A DNA stretch of 64,000 nt from Rhodobacteraceae bacterium XHP0102 (GTDB lineage Bacteria > Pseudomonadota > Alphaproteobacteria > Rhodobacterales > Rhodobacteraceae), in contig JAOWLD010000001.1 in the NCBI GenBank assembly GCA_025751475.1, forward strand, positions 558,001-622,000, read 5' to 3'. Position numbers and translations under genes: made by a program. This document shows, in pieces, positions 51,367 through 61,063 of this stretch. Under the pieces are notes generated by a model. It was not told the DNA's origin, ran no database searches, and saw nothing but the letters and a program-made list of their open reading frames with translations. Numbering within the stretch: the stretch's first letter is position 1; each line of letters begins with the position of its first letter.

Positions 51367-52555
51367 CGGCCCCTGCCGCCACCGCCGAGGCCCAAGCCCA
51401 TTGAAAATTATATCCCCCAAGCCATCCGGTGACATCCACGGCCTCACCGATAAAATAGAGGTTGGGGATATGCGCAGATTCCATCGTTTTGGAGCTTAAA
51501 CCATCCGTGGCCACGCCTCCCAAAGTGACTTCGGCGGTCCGATAGCCTTCGGTCGCGGTGGGTTTCAGCCGCCAATTTTGCAGCGCATCGACAATCTCGC
51601 GCAGGCGCGCATCACTGCAATCGGCGATATTGCCCGACAGGTTTTGGGTTTGCCCAAAATCCGCGACAAAGGCCTTGGGCAGGTGATCGGACAACACACC
51701 GTGTAAGCTGCGCTTGCCGGTTTGACTGCGGGCCGCGCGCAGCACCGCGAAGATATCCGTTTCAGGGTCAATATGCAGCGTGATTTCCTGCCCCTCGCGC
51801 CAATAGGACGAGATTTGCAAAATCGCGGGGCCAGACAGACCGCGATGGGTAAAGAGCATCGCCTCATCGAATTCTGCGTCCGCCGCCTTGGCACGCACAG
51901 GCAAGGCGATGCCCGCAAGTGATGCAAACCGCGCCCTTTGCCCCTCGTCAAAGGTAAAGGGGACGAGGGCGGGGCGTGTTTCGGTCACGCGGTGGCCAAA
52001 CTGCTCTGCAATCTGATAGGCGATGCCCGTGGCCCCCATTTTGGGGATGGATTTTCCACCCGTGGCCACGATCAGATGATCCGCGATAATCTCGCCCGCA
52101 ACACCGTCCTTTTCCACTGCAATACGGAATTTATCACCCGTTTGGCTGATGTTTTGGACCTTGGTTTCCAACCACAGCTGCGCCTCTGCGGCATCCATCT
52201 CTGCGCGCAGCATGGCGATGATGTCCTTGGCGGATGTATCACAAAACAACTGCCCCAAGGTTTTCTCGTGCCATGCAATGCGGTGGCGGTTGACCAAATC
52301 AAGGAAATCATAGGGGCCGTAACGCGACAGGGCGGATTTGGCGAAATGCGGGTTTTCTGATAGGAATGAGGCGGAATCGCAGTAGATATTGGTGAAGTTA
52401 CATCGCCCGCCACCTGAGATGCGGATTTTCTCACCCGCGGCCTTGGCGTGGTCAATCACCATAACACCCGCGCCTGCATGGGCCGCGGCCATCATTCCCG
52501 CAGCACCCGCGCCAAGGATCAATGTGGGGACACGGTGCTGAGGCAAGCGCGCCAT
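51341..52555 (-). CDS. HI0933-family NAD(P)/FAD-dependent oxidoreductase
   Basis: 404 residues. FAD-binding start LILGAGAAGMMAAAHAGAG, the family mark GEKIRISGGGRCNFTN, a middle insertion domain (ALVPFTFDEGQRARFASLAG, FTHRGLSGPAILQISS), and the C-terminal NLYFIGEAVDVTGWLGGYN with FQWAWASAVAAG. The family (YhiN/BaiN-like) has no agreed physiological role. ATG starts directly after the stop codon of the J-domain gene upstream (TAA-ATG), so the pair is translationally coupled. Confidence 0.93.
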   Translation of the reverse strand: MARLPQHRVPTLILGAGAAGMMAAAHAGAGVMVIDHAKAAGEKIRISGGGRCNFTNIYCDSASFLSENPHFAKSALSRYGPYDFLDLVNRHRIAWHEKTLGQLFCDTSAKDIIAMLRAEMDAAEAQLWLETKVQNISQTGDKFRIAVEKDGVAGEIIADHLIVATGGKSIPKMGATGIAYQIAEQFGHRVTETRPALVPFTFDEGQRARFASLAGIALPVRAKAADAEFDEAMLFTHRGLSGPAILQISSYWREGQEITLHIDPETDIFAVLRAARSQTGKRSLHGVLSDHLPKAFVADFGQTQNLSGNIADCSDARLREIVDALQNWRLKPTATEGYRTAEVTLGGVATDGLSSKTMESAHIPNLYFIGEAVDVTGWLGGYNFQWAWASAVAAGAAIRAKTQA

Positions 52556-53191
52556 TTACTCTGTGAAATTGCGGCTGATTTTGATCTGGTCCCAAGCCCA
52601 GACAACTTCCTGTAAACGATCCTCGTCTGAACGGTCGCCGCCGTTCATGTCAGGGTGCAGGATTTTGATCAGCGCTTTGTAGCATTTGCGGATTTCCGTC
52701 TTGTTCATCGTGTCGCGCGCCTCCAGAATTTCCAGCGCGCGCCGCTCGGTTGGGGGCAGTTTGCGCCCCGATTGCGCCCCGCCTGCCTGACCAGGGTTGC
52801 GCGTGGCATTGCCGCCCAAAACTTGATGCGCGTCATCCACCCCAAGCCGCGCCCATGCTTTTTCCTCAACCGATTTTTTGAAAGGTTTGGTGGGCCTGTC
52901 CCAAACACGGTCGCGGTCCAACTGCGCTTCGATTTCCGCTTCGGTCGTGCCCTCAAAGAAATTCCATTTCAGGTTATACTCGCGCACGTGTTCGCGGCAG
53001 AACCAAAAGAAATCTTCCAGATTATCGGGTGATTTTGGCGCACGATATTGGCCCGCCTCTTCGCAGGTGGGATGCTCGCATTGGCGCTGCGAGGTTTCAA
53101 AAGCGCCAGACATACCACGGCGCCCTGTCTTGCGTTTCTTTTTATCGGTAGAAACGCGCAGGTCGAAATTAAATGGATCTTTGTCGGTCAT
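52556..53191 (-). CDS. J-domain (DnaJ-like) protein
   Basis: 211 residues with a C-terminal J domain: RALEILEARDTMNKTEIRKCYKALI and the HPD motif in KILHPDMNGGD. The N-terminal part has a Cys/His cluster (CEHPTCEEAG, FWFCREHV) that may bind a metal, and an acidic WNFFEGTTEAEIEAQ segment. No Gly/Phe or zinc-finger region of classical DnaJ. It probably directs DnaK to a particular client; coupled to the HI0933-type gene. Seen widely in Rhodobacteraceae as far as I recall. Confidence 0.9.
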   Translation of the reverse strand: MTDKDPFNFDLRVSTDKKKRKTGRRGMSGAFETSQRQCEHPTCEEAGQYRAPKSPDNLEDFFWFCREHVREYNLKWNFFEGTTEAEIEAQLDRDRVWDRPTKPFKKSVEEKAWARLGVDDAHQVLGGNATRNPGQAGGAQSGRKLPPTERRALEILEARDTMNKTEIRKCYKALIKILHPDMNGGDRSDEDRLQEVVWAWDQIKISRNFTE

Positions 53192-53268
53192 GGGCCTGTC
53201 CTTCTCGACTCGGAACGGGCAGTCTAAGCTATTGGTGGCGAAGGTGAAGAGCTAGGATAGAGATTTTC

Positions 53269-53565
53269 ATGACAAGAACCGAAAAAATTCGAGATGCATT
53301 AGAAAAAGCATTCAATCCCAATGTTTTGGATGTTCTCGATGAAAGCGAAGCGCATCGTGGCCACAGTGGTTATCAAGACGGCGGTGAAAGCCATTTTCGC
53401 GTGGTGATCCGCGCCAATGGATTATCGGGCCTTTCGCGCATCGCGCGACATCGTGCGGTGCATGAGGCGATTGGCAAGCCCTTGATGGCCGAAATCCATG
53501 CTTTGGCGATTGACGCAGACGGAGCGGAAAATGGGCCTGAGGACGGGCGTGATCAGCCTGCCTGA
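53269..53565 (+). CDS. bolA: BolA-family protein
   Basis: 98 residues. BolA/IbaG-like fold: IRDALEKAFNPNVLDVLDES, the His-containing HRGHSGYQDGGESHFRVVI loop and the RHRAVHEAIGKPL motif with the invariant His. Acts with a monothiol glutaredoxin in iron-sulfur or iron regulation. The C-terminal tail is acidic and variable. Divergent from the J-domain gene and 6 bp from the converging gatB stop. Confidence 0.94.
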   Translation: MTRTEKIRDALEKAFNPNVLDVLDESEAHRGHSGYQDGGESHFRVVIRANGLSGLSRIARHRAVHEAIGKPLMAEIHALAIDADGAENGPEDGRDQPA

Positions 53566-53571
53566 TCGGAT

Positions 53572-55086
53572 TTACAGACCCAATTTTGCCATTACGATTT
53601 GATTGACGGCGGCAGGGTTGGCCTTGCCGCCTGTGGCCTTCATCACCTGACCCACGAACCAGCCTGCCAGTTTCGGGTTCTGTTTGGCCTTATCCACTTG
53701 GGCAGGGTTGGCGGCGATGATCTCATCCACGGCGGTCTCAATCGCACCTGTGTCCGTCACCTGTTTCATTCCGCGCGCCTCGACAATCTGCGCGGGATCG
53801 CCGCCTTCGGTATAGACAATCTCGAACAGGTCTTTTGCAATTTTGCCAGAAATGTCACCCGATTTGATCAGCGCGATGATGCCCGCCAGTTGTTCAGGGG
53901 ACATGGGGCTGTCCGTGATGTCACGCTCGTCCTTCTTGAGGCGGCCGAACAGCTCGTTGATGACCCAATTTGCGGCAAGTTTTCCGTCCCCTGCGGCTTC
54001 GGCCACGGCCTCGAAATAAGCGCTGGCGGTCACATCAGCGGTCAGCACGCTGGCATCATAGTCCGAAAGGCCAAAAGCGCCCATAAACCGCGCCTTCTTT
54101 GCATCGGGCAATTCGGGCAGGCTTGCGCGAATGTCATCAACCCAGGCCTGCTCAATCTCAAGAGGCAGGAGGTCGGGATCTGGGAAGTAGCGATAATCAT
54201 GCGCCTCTTCCTTTGAGCGCATCGACCGTGTTTCGCCCTTATCAGGATCATACAGGCGCGTTTCTTGATCGACCTTGCCGCCATTTTCGATAATTGCGAT
54301 TTGACGGCGCGCCTCATATTCGATGGCCTGTTGGATAAAGCGCAGCGAATTCATGTTCTTGATTTCGCAGCGCGTTCCCAAATGGCTGAAATCGCCTGTC
54401 TCACGGAATTTTTCATAGGCACCTGGGGCGCAGACCGAGACATTCACATCCGCGCGCAGATTGCCGTTTTGCATATTGCCGTCACAAGTGCCCAAGTAGA
54501 GCATGATCTGGCGCAGCTTGGAAACATAGGCGGCGGCCTCCTCGGGGCCGCGAATATCGGGGCGGCTTACAATCTCCATCAGGGCCACGCCCGTGCGGTT
54601 CAGATCGACAAAAGACAAGGCGGGGTCCATGTCGTGGATGGATTTGCCTGCGTCTTGTTCGAGATGGATGCGTTCGATCCGCACAACCCGTGCTGTGCCA
54701 TCCCCAAGCTCGACCAAGACCTCTCCTTCGCCTACGATGGGATGGTAAAGTTGGCTGATCTGATAACCCTGTGGCAGGTCGGGATAGAAGTAATTCTTGC
54801 GATCAAAGGCAGAGAAAAGATTGATATCTGCATTCAGCCCCAGCCCCGTGCGCACGGCCTGCGCGACGCAGGCCTCGTTGATCACAGGCAGCATCCCTGG
54901 CATTCCTGCATCCACGAAGGCCACGTTGGAATTGGGTTCTGCGCCAAATTGTGTGGATGCGCCCGAGAACAGCTTGGCGCGGGTGGCGACCTGTGCGTGC
55001 ACCTCCATCCCGATCACAAGCTCCCAATCGGATTTTGCGCCAGCGATGATTTTGGGTTTTGGGGCTTCGTAGCTGAGGTCAAGCAT
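53572..55086 (-). CDS. gatB: Asp-tRNA(Asn)/Glu-tRNA(Gln) amidotransferase subunit B
   Basis: 504 residues. [21 protein letters not shown] and the [16 protein letters not shown] motif mark the GatB catalytic half, with [13 protein letters not shown] and [16 protein letters not shown]; the tail has the YqeY-like helical domain ([16 protein letters not shown]). GatB activates mischarged tRNA by phosphorylation in the GatCAB complex; gatA and gatC are not in the window. AGGAGA lies 8 bases before the ATG. Confidence 0.97.
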   Translation of the reverse strand: MLDLSYEAPKPKIIAGAKSDWELVIGMEVHAQVATRAKLFSGASTQFGAEPNSNVAFVDAGMPGMLPVINEACVAQAVRTGLGLNADINLFSAFDRKNYFYPDLPQGYQISQLYHPIVGEGEVLVELGDGTARVVRIERIHLEQDAGKSIHDMDPALSFVDLNRTGVALMEIVSRPDIRGPEEAAAYVSKLRQIMLYLGTCDGNMQNGNLRADVNVSVCAPGAYEKFRETGDFSHLGTRCEIKNMNSLRFIQQAIEYEARRQIAIIENGGKVDQETRLYDPDKGETRSMRSKEEAHDYRYFPDPDLLPLEIEQAWVDDIRASLPELPDAKKARFMGAFGLSDYDASVLTADVTASAYFEAVAEAAGDGKLAANWVINELFGRLKKDERDITDSPMSPEQLAGIIALIKSGDISGKIAKDLFEIVYTEGGDPAQIVEARGMKQVTDTGAIETAVDEIIAANPAQVDKAKQNPKLAGWFVGQVMKATGGKANPAAVNQIVMAKLGL

Positions 55087-55227
55087 GGCGCATCTCTCCT
55101 AGGACAGTCGTTGTCAATCTACTAGGGCAGCGCGTGGGGCGCGGCAAGGGGCAGGGGGCTTGGCGCTTGCATTTCGTGCCAAAATAAGGGCAAAGAAGCC
55201 CATCTATTGGCCATCTAAGGAAATTCA

Positions 55228-55845
55228 ATGTCTTCATTCAAAGGGAATGAAACGGATGCCGCGCATTTTGCGCGCAGATTTGGGAAAGCGGCAGCCGCCA
55301 TTCTGGGGGCTGCAATTTTGATGGGATGTGTGGGCGCAAACGCCGAATTGCCTGCCGCACGATGGGATGACACACCACAAGCGCAGGATTGGACCAAGGC
55401 GAGCCTTTCGATGTTGGAGGAGGATGCGGCCATTCTGGTTGAAACCACCCCTGCAGATATCGAGGCGTGGTGCCCCGCTTATGATCGCGCGGACCCCGCA
55501 CAACGCGCGGCTTTCTGGAATGGGCTTTTGTCGAGCTTGGCTTATCGTGAAAGCACCTTTCGCGAGGATGCAGTGTCTTCGAATGGTAAATGGCATGGCT
55601 TGATGCAAATTTCGCCTGCGACTGCGCGCGGGTATGGCTGTGCCGCTGGCACGGGCGAGGCCTTGCGCGAGGGGGAGGCCAATTTGCGCTGTGCCTTGCG
55701 CATATGGTCATCGACTGTCGTGCGCGATGGGGTGATTGCGGCAGATCGCGGTGGTGTTGCCGCCGATTGGGGGCCGTTACAGCGCGAAGCTTTGCGCAAT
55801 GACATTCGGGGTTGGGTCTCCGAACAGGAGTATTGCCAGACATGA
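55228..55845 (+). CDS. lytic transglycosylase-like lipoprotein
   Basis: 205 residues. Signal with lipobox ILMGC (Cys ~34). C-terminal SLT-type domain from about residue 95: LAYRESTFREDAVSSNGKWHG has the catalytic Glu in YRES, then GLMQISPATARGYGC. Cys residues at GYGC, LRC and EYC may form disulfides. Short for a lytic transglycosylase, so it may be a minimal or regulatory version. The last four bases (ATGA) are shared with the start of the DUF1624 gene. Confidence 0.85.
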   Translation: MSSFKGNETDAAHFARRFGKAAAAILGAAILMGCVGANAELPAARWDDTPQAQDWTKASLSMLEEDAAILVETTPADIEAWCPAYDRADPAQRAAFWNGLLSSLAYRESTFREDAVSSNGKWHGLMQISPATARGYGCAAGTGEALREGEANLRCALRIWSSTVVRDGVIAADRGGVAADWGPLQREALRNDIRGWVSEQEYCQT

Positions 55846-56564
55846 CCCAGAGCCCGCGCCTGACCGCGCTGGATCAGGCGCGCGGCATCGCGCTTATGGC
55901 GATGACAAGCTATCATTTCGTCTTTGATCTTGACCTCTTCGGCCTTGTGCCAAGCGGCACGGCCCTGTCTCCCTTTATGCGGGGCTATGCAATGGCGATT
56001 GCGGGCAGCTTTCTGTTTCTCTCAGGCATCAGCATGGTCTTGGCCCATGGCAAAGGTCCAGAATGGCGCGCCTTTTGGCGGCGTTGGTTGATCTTGTCTG
56101 GGGCGGCGGCATTGGTCAGCCTTGCCACCTTTTTTGCCTTTGGCGATCAATTCGTATTTTGGGGCATTTTGCACATGATGGCCGCAGCAAGCCTCGTAGG
56201 GATTATCTTTGCGGGGCGTGCGTCCGCGCGCGTTTTGGCCCTCGCAGGTGTGGCTGCAATCCTTGCGGGTGCGGTGTTGCGTTTGCCTATCGGGACGCAT
56301 CCCGCGCTTTGGATCACGGGTCTACAAGAGAGCCGCCCTGTGACCGTGGATTATCTGCCCATATTCCCGTGGATTGGACCCTATCTTTTGGGCATGGCTT
56401 GGGCGCAATGGGCTTTGGCGCGGGGACGCAGGATTGTGCCGCCTGTCCGAATGGGAGGTCGGATCGGGGCGGCCCTGTCTTTTGTGGGCCGCCATTCATT
56501 GGTGTATTATTTGGCCCATCAACCCCTGCTTTTGACGCTGATCTGGGTCTATGTTTGGCTGTAG
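55842..56564 (+). CDS. DUF1624/HGSNAT-like membrane acyltransferase
   Basis: 240 residues with about seven membrane helices. The family start RLTALDQARGIALMAMTSYHFVFD and the SFLFLSGISMVLAHGKG segment are clear, as is DYLPIFPWIGPYLLGMAWAQ. Domain family related to heparan-alpha-glucosaminide N-acetyltransferase, expected to move acetyl groups across the membrane to cell-surface sugars. Translationally coupled to the transglycosylase-like lipoprotein, which hints at peptidoglycan or glycan modification. Its end overlaps the converging pepN by 16 bp. Confidence 0.88.
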   Translation: MTQSPRLTALDQARGIALMAMTSYHFVFDLDLFGLVPSGTALSPFMRGYAMAIAGSFLFLSGISMVLAHGKGPEWRAFWRRWLILSGAAALVSLATFFAFGDQFVFWGILHMMAAASLVGIIFAGRASARVLALAGVAAILAGAVLRLPIGTHPALWITGLQESRPVTVDYLPIFPWIGPYLLGMAWAQWALARGRRIVPPVRMGGRIGAALSFVGRHSLVYYLAHQPLLLTLIWVYVWL

Positions 56565-59176
56565 CCCGCGCGCATCCGCGCGACCATCTCGCTCATATCA
56601 CGGCTTATGTTCGGCGCTTCGGCAATCCGCCTCAACGCGTGTTGGATCAGGGCTTGGCGATCCGCGTCATAGCGCGCCCATGTCTCAAAGGCGGTGGACA
56701 TCCGCGCCGCCGTTTGCGGGTTTTTGCCATCCATGCGGATCAACCAATCCGCAAGGAATTCATAGCCCGCGCCTGAGGGCGCATGAAAGCCTGCGGGGTT
56801 GGCCGAGGTCAAACCTGCAATCACCGCGCGGAAGCGGTTGGGGTTCTTCCAATCAAAATCGGCGTGCTCCGTCAGACGATGGGCAACCTGCGCGGCCTCA
56901 TCGGGGGCGGCATGGGCGATTTGCAGCATGAACCATTTGTCCATCACGATGCGGTTTTCATGCCATTGGTCATAGAATGCGGCGCTCGCCTGCTGTGCGA
57001 CATCACCACCTTGATCCAACAGCGCACCGAAGGCGGCCAATTGATCTGTCATATTGGTCGCCGTGTCGAATTGCGTCTGTGCCAAATCAGGGCCATTCAC
57101 ACGGGCCAAGGCACGCAGGGCCACATTGCGCAAACTGCGCTTGCCCGCAGAGGCCGCATCCGGGCTGTAGCCGCCTTTATCCGCCAGTGTTTCAAAAAGC
57201 TGCGCGTAAATCGGCGCAAGTGCGGTTGCAATGGCCTGCTCCAGAGCGCGGCGTTTTTCGTGGATGACGCTTGGGTCAGGCACCACACCTGCTTCGGCCA
57301 GATCATTGGCCAGCGCATCTTCGCTTGGCAAGCTGGCACAGAGCGCGCGGAATTCGGGGTCAAGCGTGTCATCTTGCACCACGGCACCAAGCGCCGCGAT
57401 ATAGTCGGGGTTCGGGGCCGCCCCATCGGTGATCATTGCACAAAGAACCTCGCGCGAGAGGCTGCGGCCCGCCTCCCATCGGTTGAACGGGTCTGTGTCA
57501 TGGGCAAAGAGGGTCGCGCGCGCGGCGAAATCCTGCTCGATTTCTAAAATCACGGGGGCCGAGAATGCGCGCAAGACCGACAGCACAGGTGCCTCGGGCA
57601 GATCGTCAAACACCAATTCCATTTCAGGATTTGCCATTTCGACAATTTGGGTAGGCCGCAATTCGCGCCCATCCTGCCCCAAAAGACCAAGCGCCACGGG
57701 GAAGAGCAGCGGCTCTTTGAGCGGTTGGTTCGGGGTGGGGTCAGTGCGCTGGGCCAATTTTAACACCAAGCGCCCATCTTGATAGGTGGAGGTGACCGTC
57801 AAACGCGGCGTGCCTGCCTGCTCATACCACCGTTTGAATTGGGACAGATCGCGGAGTGTGATATCCTCAAAGACCTGTAACCAATCCTCGATGGTGCAGG
57901 CCTGCCCATCGTGGCGGTCGAAATAGAGATCAAGCGCCGCGCGATAGGCCCCTTCGCCCACCAAGAGGCGCAGCATTCGGATCAACTCCGCCCCCTTTTC
58001 ATAAACGGTGGCGGTGTAGAAATTGTTGATCTCAACAAAACTTGCGGGGCGCACGGGATGCGCCAATGGGCCTGCATCCTCGCGAAACTGGCGCGCGCGC
58101 AGGTTCAGCACATCGCCAATGCGCTGCACAGGCGCGGAGCGGGCATCCGCGCTGAACTGTTGATCGCGGAACACGGTCAGCCCCTCTTTGAGGCACAGCT
58201 GAAACCAATCGCGGCAGGTGATGCGATTGCCCGTCCAATTGTGGAAATATTCATGCGCGATGATCCGCTCGATAAAGGCATAGTCTTGATCGGTCGCGGT
58301 TTCAGGGCTGGCCAGCACATATTTGGAGTTGAAGATGTTCAGCCCCTTATTCTCCATCGCGCCCATGTTGAAATCATCGACCGCCACGATGTTGAACAGG
58401 TCAAGGTCATATTCGCGCCCGTACACCTGCTCGTCCCAGATCATGGACCGCTTGAGCGCGTCCATCGCATAGGCGCAATACCCCTCATCGCCGGGGCGGA
58501 CATAGATATTGAGGTCAACTTCGCGCCCAGAGGCGGTGGTGAATTGATCGCTATAGGCGCGCAAATCCCCTGCAACCAAGGCAAAGAGATAGGCTGGTTT
58601 GGGCCATGGGTCATGCCATTGGGCGAACCCCGCACCTTTTGCGACAGGGTTCCCGTTCGATAGCATGACCGCATGATCCCCCTCGATACGCACATCAAAA
58701 GGGGCCATCACATCGGGGCGGTCTGGATAATAGGTGATCTTGCGAAACCCTTCGGCCTCGCATTGGGTGCAATACATCCCCTTGGACATATAAAGCCCTT
58801 CAAGCGCCGTGTTGTCTTCGGGCGCGATTTCCACCTCGGCCTCCCAGACAAACCGCCCCTCGGGCAGGCGTGATGCGGGCACGCTTAGACCCGTTTCGCT
58901 GAGCAAATATGCATCTTCTGCCAGTGTTTGGTGGTCAATTTTGGCCCAAATCAGGCGCAACCCCTCACCATCGAGTTTCAATGCGCCTTCGCCCAAGCCT
59001 TGCGCATCAGGGTTGGGACGGAACGTGATGCGCGAGAGCACCCGTGTGGCCTTTGGGTCGAGTCGAAAGGTCAGATCGACATGGTCGATCAAATATTCGG
59101 GCGGGGTGTAGTCACTGAGCCAAATTGTGCGTGGTGCAGCGGGGGCTAGGGTGGCGTCAAGGGGCAGGGCGGTCAC
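56549..59176 (-). CDS. pepN: aminopeptidase N (M1 family)
   Basis: About 875 residues, close to E. coli PepN. Substrate motif GAMENKGLNIFN and zinc site HEYFHNWTGNRITCRDW with the third ligand Glu in LKEGLTVFRDQ. N-terminal IWLSDYTPPEYLIDHVDLTFRL is typical. The start is not an ATG near the right place: GTG 59176 with GAGG 8 bases upstream is preferred, GTG 59182 is an alternative, and the frame continues to 59311 inside the NUDIX gene. Cytoplasmic peptide breakdown. Third gene of a DUF983-NUDIX-pepN run. Confidence 0.93.
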   Translation of the reverse strand: MTALPLDATLAPAAPRTIWLSDYTPPEYLIDHVDLTFRLDPKATRVLSRITFRPNPDAQGLGEGALKLDGEGLRLIWAKIDHQTLAEDAYLLSETGLSVPASRLPEGRFVWEAEVEIAPEDNTALEGLYMSKGMYCTQCEAEGFRKITYYPDRPDVMAPFDVRIEGDHAVMLSNGNPVAKGAGFAQWHDPWPKPAYLFALVAGDLRAYSDQFTTASGREVDLNIYVRPGDEGYCAYAMDALKRSMIWDEQVYGREYDLDLFNIVAVDDFNMGAMENKGLNIFNSKYVLASPETATDQDYAFIERIIAHEYFHNWTGNRITCRDWFQLCLKEGLTVFRDQQFSADARSAPVQRIGDVLNLRARQFREDAGPLAHPVRPASFVEINNFYTATVYEKGAELIRMLRLLVGEGAYRAALDLYFDRHDGQACTIEDWLQVFEDITLRDLSQFKRWYEQAGTPRLTVTSTYQDGRLVLKLAQRTDPTPNQPLKEPLLFPVALGLLGQDGRELRPTQIVEMANPEMELVFDDLPEAPVLSVLRAFSAPVILEIEQDFAARATLFAHDTDPFNRWEAGRSLSREVLCAMITDGAAPNPDYIAALGAVVQDDTLDPEFRALCASLPSEDALANDLAEAGVVPDPSVIHEKRRALEQAIATALAPIYAQLFETLADKGGYSPDAASAGKRSLRNVALRALARVNGPDLAQTQFDTATNMTDQLAAFGALLDQGGDVAQQASAAFYDQWHENRIVMDKWFMLQIAHAAPDEAAQVAHRLTEHADFDWKNPNRFRAVIAGLTSANPAGFHAPSGAGYEFLADWLIRMDGKNPQTAARMSTAFETWARYDADRQALIQHALRRIAEAPNISRDMSEMVARMRAGYSQT

Positions 59177-59261
59177 GGTCACAACCTCACAAACGGGGCC
59201 AAATACATCATTTCTCCGCAGGCTATGCCTGCCCGTGGTAAGCTGCAACCCGATAGCGCGG

Positions 59262-59876
59262 CTAAAGCCAGCAAAACCGCGAAACAGGACCGCGATTGTC
59301 GAAAAACCCAACCCGTTCGGGGATGAAATCGGGTCCGCTGATTGCGATGGCTTGGGCCAATTCGGCCAAGATCACATGGGTTATGAAGGGGATATCGAGG
59401 GTCTTTGCCCTGTCCAGCCCGATCCATGTGAGATAAGATAATTCCCCGTCTGCATCGCTGAATTGTGCCGTGTCTTCGGCAAGGTCTGCCGCCCGTGCGA
59501 TAAAAAACCGCGCATCAAAGCGGCGGGGGCGGCCAAGTGGGGTTACCGCGCGAAAAAAGAAGCGCAGGTCCTGCGGGGCCTGCCTGTGCAGGCGCAGGCC
59601 CGTTTCTTCCTGCAACTCGCGAAACGCAGCCGCTATCAACGCCTGCGGTGGGCAGGCGCCCGCAATCTGCAATTGCAGGTCCAGATCATCGGGTATGGGG
59701 GCGCATAACGGCAGGCTGTGGTCTGCGGCCTCCACAGCGCCACCTGGAAATACGAATCTATCGGGCATAAAGGCGGCGTTGGTCCCGCGCTGGCCCATCA
59801 AAACTTCACAGCCATTGGGGCCTTCGCGCAGCAAGATAACGCTGGCGGCATCACGGATGGGCGGATCAGAAACCAT
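59262..59876 (-). CDS. NUDIX hydrolase
   Basis: 204 residues from ATG 59876. NUDIX box: FVFPGGAVEAADHS leads into AAFRELQEETGLRL, with the REL.EETG core intact for metal binding. DPPIRDAASVILLREG is the usual family N-terminus. Substrate unknown; CoA- or nucleoside-diphosphate derivatives are common. Overlaps the DUF983 gene by 11 bp and precedes pepN by 85 bp. Confidence 0.93.
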   Translation of the reverse strand: MVSDPPIRDAASVILLREGPNGCEVLMGQRGTNAAFMPDRFVFPGGAVEAADHSLPLCAPIPDDLDLQLQIAGACPPQALIAAAFRELQEETGLRLHRQAPQDLRFFFRAVTPLGRPRRFDARFFIARAADLAEDTAQFSDADGELSYLTWIGLDRAKTLDIPFITHVILAELAQAIAISGPDFIPERVGFFDNRGPVSRFCWL

Positions 59877-60297
59877 GCATCCGCTTGGCCCATTGAATGC
59901 CGACAATAAGCCCCTTGAACCGTGGCAGCAGGATCAAAGCCACCCCAAAGGCGGCCAATGAGAAACCGATTGCCATTACCCATGGACCAGGCTGATAGGC
60001 GGTATAGACCCATAGCATCAGCGTGCCCAAGATTTTCGCAGTGACCAAAATGGTAAGATAGGCAGGGCCATCATCGGCGCGTGCAGGACTGAGATCTTCG
60101 CCGCAGCTGTCACAGCGTGTCACAAGGTTGAGATACCCGTCAAACAGCGCCCCTTGGCCACAGCACGGGCAGCGACCGCGCATGGCTTTGGCAATCGCAG
60201 GCCATGTCGGGCGCTCAGGTGGGGCGCTGTCAAACGCCCCTTCGGCCAAAGCGGTGATTGGGTCGATTTCTATTGCCTCGGGGCGGTGTTGGGTCAT
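59866..60297 (-). CDS. DUF983 membrane protein
   Basis: 143 residues. Cytoplasmic N-terminus with a zinc-ribbon-like pair CPCCGQG and CDSCGEDL, then two membrane helices (AYLTILVTAKILGTLMLWVY and PWVMAIGFSLAAFGVALILL) and the closing PRFKGLIVGIQWAKRM motif typical of DUF983. ATG 60297 or ATG 60306 (AGGAAAG upstream) could be the start. Function unknown; the family is often found near cytochrome oxidase assembly genes, which are not seen here. Confidence 0.88.
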   Translation of the reverse strand: MTQHRPEAIEIDPITALAEGAFDSAPPERPTWPAIAKAMRGRCPCCGQGALFDGYLNLVTRCDSCGEDLSPARADDGPAYLTILVTAKILGTLMLWVYTAYQPGPWVMAIGFSLAAFGVALILLPRFKGLIVGIQWAKRMHGF

Positions 60298-60489
60298 GGC
60301 GCGCATCTCTTTCCTGTCCGTCTGAAAACTCCTAGCGCAAAGCCTTAGGCTTGGCAAAGGGGCGGGCCGTTTTGACGCGGAACGGCTGCGCCCCACAAAA
60401 ATAATGTGACGGAAACCTTTGGCGCTGACGTGACAGGGATAGAGCGGCGCATGGATTGGCCATTTGCCGATGGATGAGGAGTGATTGAG

Positions 60490-60969
60490 ATGAGCAGCTT
60501 TAAACTTTTTGCATTGGGCCTTGCGGTGCCATTGGGCATGGCCGCTCAGATGGTGGGTGCCTCCCCGACTGGGCAGGTGGATACAGCGGCGGTTTTTGAG
60601 GCGTTGGACGCTGATCGCGATGGTCAGGTCACGGCCGAGGAACTGGCGCGGATGCCCCAAGCGCGGTTCACGGCGCAAGATGCCAATGGCGATGGGATGT
60701 TGGACGCCACAGAATTAACCGCCACCATGCAAGCGCGCATGGCCGCACGGGTTCAGTCCATGATCGAAGATCGCGATTTGGATGGGGACGGGTTCTTGTC
60801 TCAGTCGGAATTGATGGGCGGGCGTGAGGGGCGCGATGGACCAAATTTTGATCGGATGCTGTCGCGTATGGACCGCGATGGGGACGGTGCCATCAGCCTT
60901 GAGGAATTTTCGGCTATGACGGATAAGCGCAGTGGTCATGCGCGTGGCCCACGCGGCACGCGCGGCTGA
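60490..60969 (+). CDS. exported EF-hand calcium-binding protein
   Basis: 159 residues. GAGGAG 8 bases before the ATG. Signal peptide to about residue 26 (LALGLAVPLGMAAQMVGA region), then four EF-hand loops: DADRDGQVTAEE, DANGDGMLDATE, DLDGDGFLSQSE and DRDGDGAISLEE, each with the D-x-D/N-x-D-G pattern and a closing Glu. Predicted periplasmic calcium binder. Followed at 95 bp by an ECF sigma gene on the same strand, so it may be part of the same signalling unit. Confidence 0.9.
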   Translation: MSSFKLFALGLAVPLGMAAQMVGASPTGQVDTAAVFEALDADRDGQVTAEELARMPQARFTAQDANGDGMLDATELTATMQARMAARVQSMIEDRDLDGDGFLSQSELMGGREGRDGPNFDRMLSRMDRDGDGAISLEEFSAMTDKRSGHARGPRGTRG

Positions 60970-61063
60970 AGCGCGGCATGATCGACCCATGCGGCTGCCT
61001 GTTTGCGGGGCAGTCGCGCGGGTCGATGCGATGGTCGCAACGCGTTGGGGTCAAGAGGTCGGC

